A stretch of 29,546 nt of DNA from CAZYTX01 sp964650485 (GTDB taxonomy: Bacteria; RBG-13-61-14; DATKZS01): the NCBI GenBank assembly GCA_964650485.1, contig CAZYTX010000048.1:1-29546 (forward strand), written 5' to 3'. A program made the position numbers and the translations under genes. Below, piece after piece: positions 24,385 through 29,546 of the stretch. The stretch's first letter is position 1, and each line of letters starts with the position of its first letter. The notes under the pieces were generated by a model. The model was not told the DNA's origin. It was given only the letters and a program-made list of their open reading frames with translations, and did not search any database.

Positions 24385-24588
24385 TCAGACGCTTATCACT
24401 TCCTCGGTAACGGTGAATTCCTCTGCTTGCACCTGCTCCGCCTCCAGCCATTCCCGGATAGCGGTCCGGATGTTTGCTATGGCCTCCTCCCTGGTCGCGC
24501 CCTGGGAATGACACCCGCGCAAAGCCGGGCAACTCACAGCGAAACCTTCTTCACTCTCGATAATAACAATCCGGTAATCCATTAACAT
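24385..24588 (-). CDS. hicB: HicB-type antitoxin
   Basis: The product has 67 residues. YRIVIIESEEGFAVSCPALRGCHSQGATREEAIANIRTAI is the partial RNase-H-like fold of HicB antitoxins. No ribbon-helix-helix or HTH domain follows, so this antitoxin probably neutralises by protein binding without strong DNA binding of its own. The start may be ATG 24588 (AAAGGA a few bases upstream) or ATG 24582. It lies directly upstream of hicA. Confidence 0.87.
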   Translation of the reverse strand: MLMDYRIVIIESEEGFAVSCPALRGCHSQGATREEAIANIRTAIREWLEAEQVQAEEFTVTEEVISV

Positions 24589-24608
24589 GCTGTCCTTTAC
24601 ATCTCCCT

Positions 24609-24640
24609 ATTATAATTTATCAGATTGAAAGGCTTGTCAA
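24609..24640 (-). promoter_or_regulatory. Possible promoter for hicBA
   Basis: On the minus strand, TTGACA (24635-24640) and TATAAT (24609-24614) are both perfect, but the 20-base spacing is longer than ideal. They lie 21 bases before the hicB start. Confidence 0.4.
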
Positions 24641-24700
24641 GAGAAAATGCCTTATTCCCGGAGCATAACATGCGGATGCTGAAAAAAGGAGCGAGGCGAC

Positions 24701-24729
24701 TTGACACTTTGGATTCATAATGGTATTGA
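24701..24729 (+). promoter_or_regulatory. Promoter for the second DUF2378-like gene
   Basis: TTGACA (24701-24706) and TATTGA (24724-24729) are 17 bases apart, 56 bases before ATG 24785. The intergenic region is AT-rich compared with its surroundings. Confidence 0.6.
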
Positions 24730-24784
24730 TATAGATTGACGGATAAGGACAGATTTCCCGGAACCCGCAACCAAAGGATCAAAG

Positions 24785-25333
24785 ATGGCGCAAGTAAAAG
24801 GGACGATCCTGGTAGATTTCGTAAAGACCATCAAGGCCGACAAGATCGGTGCGTACGATAAGTACCTCACAGACGAGGACAAGCAGATTCTATCGTCGCG
24901 CATCCTGCCCAGCTCCTGGTACCCCTACGAGACCTTCAAGAACTGTTTTGGTGCGGTTGTGAAGGTGCTGGCAAAGGACGACATGGAGACGGTGAGACAG
25001 TGGGGCAGGATCTACGGAGAGGCCATAATCACCTCGGTCTACAAGGGCGTGGTCAAGGAAGGCCAGCCTATGGAGTCCCTTGACAAGTACAGGACCTACG
25101 TGAGGAACATGTTCGACTTCGGCGAGTTCGAGGGGGAGCGTATCTCCGACAACGAGACCCTGCTCCGGATCAAGGGGTTTGACCCGGATTTCAAGCCCAT
25201 CTACTACATGATGGCCGGGTGGATCGAGAGGTCCCTGGAGCTGTGCGGGGCCAAGAACATCGAGTGTGTGTTCCAGGAAAAGGCGTGGGAGGGAGACCCC
25301 GAGACCAGCATCAAGTGCACCTGGACGTTATAA
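24785..25333 (+). CDS. TIGR02265/DUF2378-like protein, copy 2
   Basis: The product has 182 residues and is paralogous to the product of 9578-10129. Shared landmarks are V-K-G-T-x-L-V-D-F-V, ILPSSWYPYETF, RQWGR, VYKGVV, FDFGEFEGE, LELCGAKNI and EKAWEGDPET. It has its own promoter and no co-directional neighbour, so it is probably a single-gene unit. ATG 24785 has AAAGGA upstream. The function is unknown. The conserved core and the separate loci suggest two diverged versions of a small cytoplasmic, possibly ligand-sensing protein. The match to the TIGR02265 (DUF2378) pattern is by eye. It ends 4 bases from the convergent tsaB stop. Confidence 0.72.
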   Translation: MAQVKGTILVDFVKTIKADKIGAYDKYLTDEDKQILSSRILPSSWYPYETFKNCFGAVVKVLAKDDMETVRQWGRIYGEAIITSVYKGVVKEGQPMESLDKYRTYVRNMFDFGEFEGERISDNETLLRIKGFDPDFKPIYYMMAGWIERSLELCGAKNIECVFQEKAWEGDPETSIKCTWTL

Positions 25334-25337
25334 ACCG

Positions 25338-26027
25338 CTACCTCTTCGCACCCAAAGTAAGCTCGGCGTCAGAGAAGCGCACGTAAACAGGGGTCAGGGA
25401 TTCCGGGTCATCAAAGAGCCCCTGCGAGAGCCTGGAGTGGGCCAGAAAAGCCACCCGGCAGGCGCGGGGGTTCCACAGCGTCTCCGGCCCGATCACAGCC
25501 CGCTCGCCCACGGCCCGCTTTATCGCCTCAAGATGACCTTTAAGCCCGGCGCCGAGGATAAGCGTCCTCCCCTTGGTGAGCTCTGCAAGACCCTCCGGCA
25601 GGATCGCCATGTCATCCGACTGGCGAGAGAGGCCCCCTTGACCGTTCCCCCGGAAGACCGCGGTGAATACCTCCCCCTTGCGGGCGTCAATCACCGGCAG
25701 GACAGGACCGTCAAAATACGCCGCATCCATTGCCAGGGCCGCGAGAGAAGACACCGCGGAAAACGGCCTCGGGTTCGCAAGCACCAGCCCCTTTACAAAG
25801 GCGAGGCCCGTGCGAAGGCCGGTGAAAGAGCCCGGGCCTATGCCCGCTGCATACGCTTCCACGTCGGCGAAAGCTATGCCCGCGCTTTTCATCATGAAAT
25901 CGAGGGCAGGGGCAAGGGCCTCCCCGTGCCTGTTTTTGGTTTCGATGGAGAGCTCGCACACAAGATCGCCTCCGGAGCACAGGGCGAGCGAGGCGCAGGG
26001 GGTGGAGGTCTCAAACGCGAGGATCAT
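25338..26027 (-). CDS. tsaB: tRNA threonylcarbamoyladenosine biosynthesis protein TsaB
   Basis: The product is a 229-residue member of the ASKHA superfamily. ILAFETSTPCASLAL opens the protein, RHGEALAPALDFMM follows, and AAGIGPGSFTGLRTGLAFVKG is the hallmark of TsaB. TsaB forms the TsaBDE complex that makes t6A37 on ANN-decoding tRNAs. It lacks the metal-binding His pair of TsaD, as expected. ATG 26027 is the start. RseP precedes it by 185 bases on the same strand, separated by the MITE-like repeat. Confidence 0.93.
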   Translation of the reverse strand: MILAFETSTPCASLALCSGGDLVCELSIETKNRHGEALAPALDFMMKSAGIAFADVEAYAAGIGPGSFTGLRTGLAFVKGLVLANPRPFSAVSSLAALAMDAAYFDGPVLPVIDARKGEVFTAVFRGNGQGGLSRQSDDMAILPEGLAELTKGRTLILGAGLKGHLEAIKRAVGERAVIGPETLWNPRACRVAFLAHSRLSQGLFDDPESLTPVYVRFSDAELTLGAKR

Positions 26028-26032
26028 GACGG

Positions 26033-26203
26033 CTTTATTTCACGCAAAGCACGTAGGCCCATAGGGGACGCAAATGCGCTAAGTAAATAAAGTAAATGTG
26101 CTGTTTGATCTTCGGGAAATATCATGTCCGAGATTTTCCGTGCTTCACAAATTTAAAGAAATTTCTGAATTCTTTGCGTCCTTTGCGTCTCTGCGTGATA
26201 AAG
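26033..26203. repeat. MITE-like inverted-repeat element
   Basis: The ends are imperfect inverted repeats: CTTTATTTCACGCAAAG at 26033-26049 and, reversed, CTTTATCACGCAGAG at 26189-26203. Inside the right end are repeats of the type GACGCAAAG (CTTTGCGTC at 26172-26180 and CTTTGCGTCT next to it). The core is AT-rich, with a small hairpin at 26113-26140. There is no coding capacity. It fills the space between rseP and tsaB. Confidence 0.55.
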
Positions 26204-26212
26204 TTCTTCGGT

Positions 26213-27640
26213 TCACAAGAGACCAAGCCCCTTTATGATCTCCTTTACGAAGTCACCCATCCTGGACTTGTACCTCAAGATGTCGTTGAATGTCACCAGC
26301 ATCATCAGGGTGAGCAGCAGCACCATGCCGGCCCTGAACACCCACTCCTTGTACTTCATCTTGATCTCCCTGCCCATGACCCCCTCCAGCACGGTGAAGA
26401 GGATATGGCCGCCGTCCAGGGGCGGGAAAGGCAGAAGGTTTAATATCCCCAGGTTGATGGTGATAAGCACCATGAGACCGATCACCGCGGTGAAGCCGGC
26501 GTGTGCAGCCTGGCTGGTGATGGCTCCGATGCCCACCGGGCCCTGCAAGGTCTTCAGGCCCAGTTGCCCGCTCACAAGCTTCCACAGCACCTTGTAGGTG
26601 AGGGTGAAGTAATACACGCAGTCCCTGGAACCCTCGACCATAGCCCCGAAAAGGCCGTAGCGCACGGTCTCGGTATCAAGGAAATAGGTGATCCCGATGA
26701 GATAGCGGTCATGATCCTCGTGATAGCGGGGCGTGATACTGAACTTAAGTTGCTCTCCATCACGCAGCACTACCATGTCGAGCGCCTGGCCCTCGCCGTT
26801 GTTCACCGCCTCCTGCAGCTCCGGCCAGGTCTTTATATCATTGCCGTCCACCGAGACTATGGTGTCGCCCCTCTCAAGACCGGTCTCCTCCGCGGGAGAG
26901 CCGGGTATGACCTCGCCCACCTTGGCAAGAGGCGGAGGCGGGCCTACGCCCGACTGGCCCACCGGCTCGCCCTTGGAGGCCTTCTCCAGGGTGACCGGTA
27001 TCTCGAGAATGCTTCCGCCCCGCTCCACCCTGTAAACAAGCGTCTGCTCAGGGTTCAGGGACTCGGCTATGATTAAGTCACGGAATGAGTCGAGCTCTTC
27101 ATCACCCACCGAAAGCACTCTGTCACCCGGTTGTATGCCGGCCTCTTCCGCGGGCGAGCCCTCCTGCACTACCCCCACCCTGGGAGGGCCCTCCGGCTCG
27201 ACCGTCCGCTCCATGCCCACAAGGTACATGAGAGGCGCGATCATAAAGGCCAGGACAATATTCATGAGCGGACCGGCAAAGAAGACCAAAAGCTTCTGCC
27301 CGGCCGGCCGGAAGTAAAGGGCCTCCTTCTTGTCCTCCTCGGAAATGTCCTCCAGGGACTGCTCCTCGCGCTCCTCAACCTCGGTGGGGTCCCCGAACAT
27401 GCGCACGTAGCCGCCTATGGGCATCCACCCCACGCCGTACTCGGTGTGCCCGCGCTTTACGCGCAGGATAAAACGGCCGAACCCCAGCTTGAACACCAGC
27501 ACACGCACGCCTATGGCGCGCGCGGCCACGAAGTGCCCAAGCTCGTGCACGAATATCATGATGCCCAGCACGATGATAAAGGGGCCCGCGGTGTAGAGCG
27601 CGAACTCCCACAGCTTGCCTATTACTGATACGTCTTCCAT
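26213..27640 (-). CDS. rseP: Site-2 zinc metalloprotease RseP
   Basis: The product has about 475 residues. The zinc motif HELGH is in the first membrane helix and the third ligand is in PFPPLDGGH near the C-terminus. Two PDZ domains lie between (around VVQEGSPAEEAGIQPGD and VIPGSPAEETGLERGD). Transmembrane segments follow the standard S2P order. It cleaves membrane-bound anti-sigma factors and signal-peptide remnants. An insert of acidic residues (VEEREEQSLEDISEEDKKEA) follows the first catalytic helix. I chose ATG 27640; GTG 27658 is also possible. The site upstream of ATG (AGGG) is weak. It is upstream of tsaB on the same strand and divergent from ispH. Confidence 0.93.
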   Translation of the reverse strand: MEDVSVIGKLWEFALYTAGPFIIVLGIMIFVHELGHFVAARAIGVRVLVFKLGFGRFILRVKRGHTEYGVGWMPIGGYVRMFGDPTEVEEREEQSLEDISEEDKKEALYFRPAGQKLLVFFAGPLMNIVLAFMIAPLMYLVGMERTVEPEGPPRVGVVQEGSPAEEAGIQPGDRVLSVGDEELDSFRDLIIAESLNPEQTLVYRVERGGSILEIPVTLEKASKGEPVGQSGVGPPPPLAKVGEVIPGSPAEETGLERGDTIVSVDGNDIKTWPELQEAVNNGEGQALDMVVLRDGEQLKFSITPRYHEDHDRYLIGITYFLDTETVRYGLFGAMVEGSRDCVYYFTLTYKVLWKLVSGQLGLKTLQGPVGIGAITSQAAHAGFTAVIGLMVLITINLGILNLLPFPPLDGGHILFTVLEGVMGREIKMKYKEWVFRAGMVLLLTLMMLVTFNDILRYKSRMGDFVKEIIKGLGLL

Positions 27641-27723
27641 GACCCTAATTATTGTCACTCATGCAGGGGGTGCAATCAAGTATTGTTTTTGCGAGCAAAT
27701 GTTAATACCCTGAGTATTTAGGC

Positions 27724-29469
27724 ATGAAGGTTGTACTCGCTTCCAGCGCGGGCTTTTGCATGGGCGTGAGACGTGCCGTGAACCTGGCGCTCGACGCGGC
27801 CCGGGACCGCTCCGGTCCCATCTACACCCTGGGTCCCCTGATCCACAACCCCCAGGTGGTTTCCATGCTGGAGAAGCGCGGGGTTAACGCCTGCCCGGAG
27901 GCCCCCGGCGAAGGCACGGTGGTGATCCGCTCTCACGGGGTCACCCCCGGTATCAAGGATGAGCTCCGGTCTCACGGCCTGGAGCTGGTGGACGCCACCT
28001 GCCCGCGGGTGGCCAGGGTGCACGGCATAGTTGCAGGCCGGCACAAGAAGGGCTACACCATTGTGGTGCTGGGAGACCCGGGCCATGCCGAGGTCGAGGG
28101 GATAAAAGGTTACGCCGAGGGCCAGGCCCACGTGATCCAGTCCGCGGACCAGGTCCGGGACCTGCCCCAGGTGGAAAAGCTCTGCCTGGTGGCGCAGACC
28201 ACCCAGGAGCGCGAGCGCTTCGAAGAGGTGGCAAAGACTGTGCGTGAAAAATACAAGCACATGGGGCCCGACGACCTGGTGATAAGCGACACCATATGCG
28301 ACTCCACCCGCAACCGGCAGGCGGAGGTCAGCAGGCTGGCAAGGGACGTGGACGCGGTGGTGGTGGTGGGCGGCAGACAGAGCGCCAACACAAGGCGGCT
28401 GCTCCAGGTGGCCCGCCAGCAGGGGGCGCCCGCGTACCTGGTGGAGACGGAAGCGGACCTGGACAAACGTGAGCTTGCAAAGTACGCCAGGGTGGGACTC
28501 ACCGCGGGTGCGTCAACCCCCAACTGGATGATCCGCAGGATATACAATGAGCTCAGGGCGATAAGACCGCGAAGGTCGCCCGTGGGGATGCTTCGCTCCG
28601 CGGGGAGCTGGCTGGTGCTGTCCAACCTTTACGTGGCCATGGGAGCGGGGGCGCTTACCCTGGCCGCGGCAAGGATGCAGGGCTTCTTCCCCATGCTGCG
28701 CGAGCTTTTGGTGAGCGTGCTCTTCGTGTTCGCGGTCCATACCATGACCCTGCTGGCCGACCAGCAGGCGCTTGCACTCAACGTGCCGGCCCGGGCCAAC
28801 TCCTTCACCCGGTACAGGCCGGCATGGATAGCGGCCAGCATCCTGGCCGCGGCCCTGGCCATAGCGCTTGCCGCCACCATTGGACTTATACCCGCTCTTA
28901 TCGTATCCGCGCTCGCGGTTGCCAGCTTCCTCTACCCGGTGCGACTCATCCCCGGAGGGCGCAAGCTGCCCATCCGCTCCCTGGCCGAGGTGCCGGCTGG
29001 CAAGGACATGTTCATGGCCATTGGCTGGTCCGTGCTGGTGGTGCTGCTGCCGCTGGTGGTGCACGTGCAAAGCGGGGTGCACCTGGGGGCCGCGCTTGCG
29101 GCGTTGTGCATGGTGTTCGGACTGGTGCTTGTGCGGGCGCTTCTGCGCGACTTCCGCGACATCCAGGCCGACCGGCTGATAGGCCGCGAGACCCTGCCCA
29201 TTGTGCTGGGGGCGGACCGCACCCGGCGTCTGCTTTACGGCGTGCTGGTGGGCATGGGCCTTGTCATGGTCTCGGCCACACTCCTGGGCTGGGTCCCCTC
29301 ACCGCTGGGGTTCCTCATGATCGCGCCCATGGCATACGCCGCGGCATGCGTGCCCCTGTTCACCAGGCAGACCATCATACAGGGCTTCGGCGCGGAGACC
29401 GTGATTGACGCCGCGTTCCTCCTGGCCGGGCTGGTGGCCGTGCTTCCAATGGCCTTGCAATTCGTGTGA
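27724..29469 (+). CDS. ispH: IspH (LytB) fused to a UbiA-like membrane domain
   Basis: The product has 581 residues. Residues 1-280 are IspH, the last enzyme of the MEP pathway. The 4Fe-4S cysteines are C12 (GFCMG), C93 (ATCPRV) and C192 (ICDST). Substrate residues include H41, H71, H121 with E123 (GHAEVEG), T160 and S220/N222 (GGRQSANTRRL). It makes IPP and DMAPP from HMBPP. Residues 295-581 hold about eight hydrophobic segments. DFRDIQADRLIGRETLPIVLG (476-496) matches the second Asp motif and G-R-x-T-L-P of UbiA prenyltransferases. The first motif (N-D-x-x-D) is not intact; TLLADQQALALN (342-353) is in its place. The frame is continuous with no internal stop. It may couple isoprenoid-unit synthesis to a membrane reaction, which is inference. 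Confidence 0.92.
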   Translation: MKVVLASSAGFCMGVRRAVNLALDAARDRSGPIYTLGPLIHNPQVVSMLEKRGVNACPEAPGEGTVVIRSHGVTPGIKDELRSHGLELVDATCPRVARVHGIVAGRHKKGYTIVVLGDPGHAEVEGIKGYAEGQAHVIQSADQVRDLPQVEKLCLVAQTTQERERFEEVAKTVREKYKHMGPDDLVISDTICDSTRNRQAEVSRLARDVDAVVVVGGRQSANTRRLLQVARQQGAPAYLVETEADLDKRELAKYARVGLTAGASTPNWMIRRIYNELRAIRPRRSPVGMLRSAGSWLVLSNLYVAMGAGALTLAAARMQGFFPMLRELLVSVLFVFAVHTMTLLADQQALALNVPARANSFTRYRPAWIAASILAAALAIALAATIGLIPALIVSALAVASFLYPVRLIPGGRKLPIRSLAEVPAGKDMFMAIGWSVLVVLLPLVVHVQSGVHLGAALAALCMVFGLVLVRALLRDFRDIQADRLIGRETLPIVLGADRTRRLLYGVLVGMGLVMVSATLLGWVPSPLGFLMIAPMAYAAACVPLFTRQTIIQGFGAETVIDAAFLLAGLVAVLPMALQFV

Positions 29470-29495
29470 AACAGAAGCTTTTAACCCGAAAAATG

Positions 29496-29518
29496 GTAAC
29501 TTCTCAATAACTCCGGGC
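29496..29518 (-). repeat. Inverted dispersed repeat, right copy
   Basis: Exact reverse complement of 30-52 (plus strand begins GTAACTTCTC). It lies 26 bases after the ispH stop and 28 bases from the window end. Confidence 0.8.
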
Positions 29519-29546
29519 GATTGTTGGAGGGGAAGGATTGTTACCG

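Noticed and set aside
27659..27723. Possible promoter for ispH in the short divergent gap.
   Set aside because: Only weak hexamers with poor spacing are present.
1..29546. CRISPR arrays, rRNA genes, prophage genes and transposase genes.
   Set aside because: No regularly spaced direct repeats, rRNA-like sequence, or phage or transposase motifs were seen.

Overview
The window is a GC-rich bacterial chromosomal segment. It carries about 27 protein genes, one tRNA gene, one frameshifted gene and several intergenic repeats. The content points to a deltaproteobacterium in the broad sense (Desulfobacterota or Myxococcota). The supports are two proteins resembling the Myxococcales-associated TIGR02265/DUF2378 family, a PflX-type radical SAM protein, thiolase-like/DUF35 acyl-CoA genes beside an MFE-2-like SDR and an acyl-CoA ligase, an IspH-membrane domain fusion, and bacterial housekeeping genes (carA, trxB, prmA, rsmE, tsaB, rseP). 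This is inference from gene families; no rRNA is present. Both ends carry the same 23-base sequence in inverted orientation (30-52 and 29496-29518), which suggests a dispersed repeat where assembly stopped.

Left part (1-7833). A remnant-like reading frame at the edge is followed by a minus-strand series. In transcription order it is a TrpB2-type tryptophan synthase beta chain, an SDR dehydrogenase, a GT-C-type membrane glycosyltransferase, two pentapeptide-repeat proteins, a Ycf46-like AAA+ ATPase and a DUF2283 protein. The pentapeptide-pentapeptide-AAA+ genes overlap by 4 bases at each junction and look like one functional cassette. A good promoter (7914-7942) heads the series.

Middle (7834-16181). 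An acyl-CoA ligase runs on the plus strand, divergent from trpB2. A second minus-strand series begins at 16049: D-2-hydroxyacid dehydrogenase, a frameshifted four-helix-bundle (S23/IVS-type) gene flanked by heptamer repeats, an FGGY kinase, carA, an unknown protein, a PflX-like radical SAM protein and a DUF2378-like protein.

Right part (16182-29546). A compact plus-strand series of nine genes follows: two thiolase-superfamily proteins lacking the usual catalytic residues, two DUF35 Zn-ribbon/OB proteins, a small PH-like membrane protein, a sulfatase-type hydrolase, thioredoxin reductase, PrmA and RsmE. The RsmE stop codon lies inside the 3' end of a convergent tRNA-His gene. Then come a hicBA toxin-antitoxin pair, a second DUF2378-like gene, tsaB, a MITE-like intergenic element, the RseP protease, and divergently a 581-residue fusion of IspH with a UbiA-like membrane domain.

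The candidates most worth following up are the thiolase-like/DUF35 pairs, the pentapeptide/AAA+ cassette and the IspH-UbiA-like fusion.
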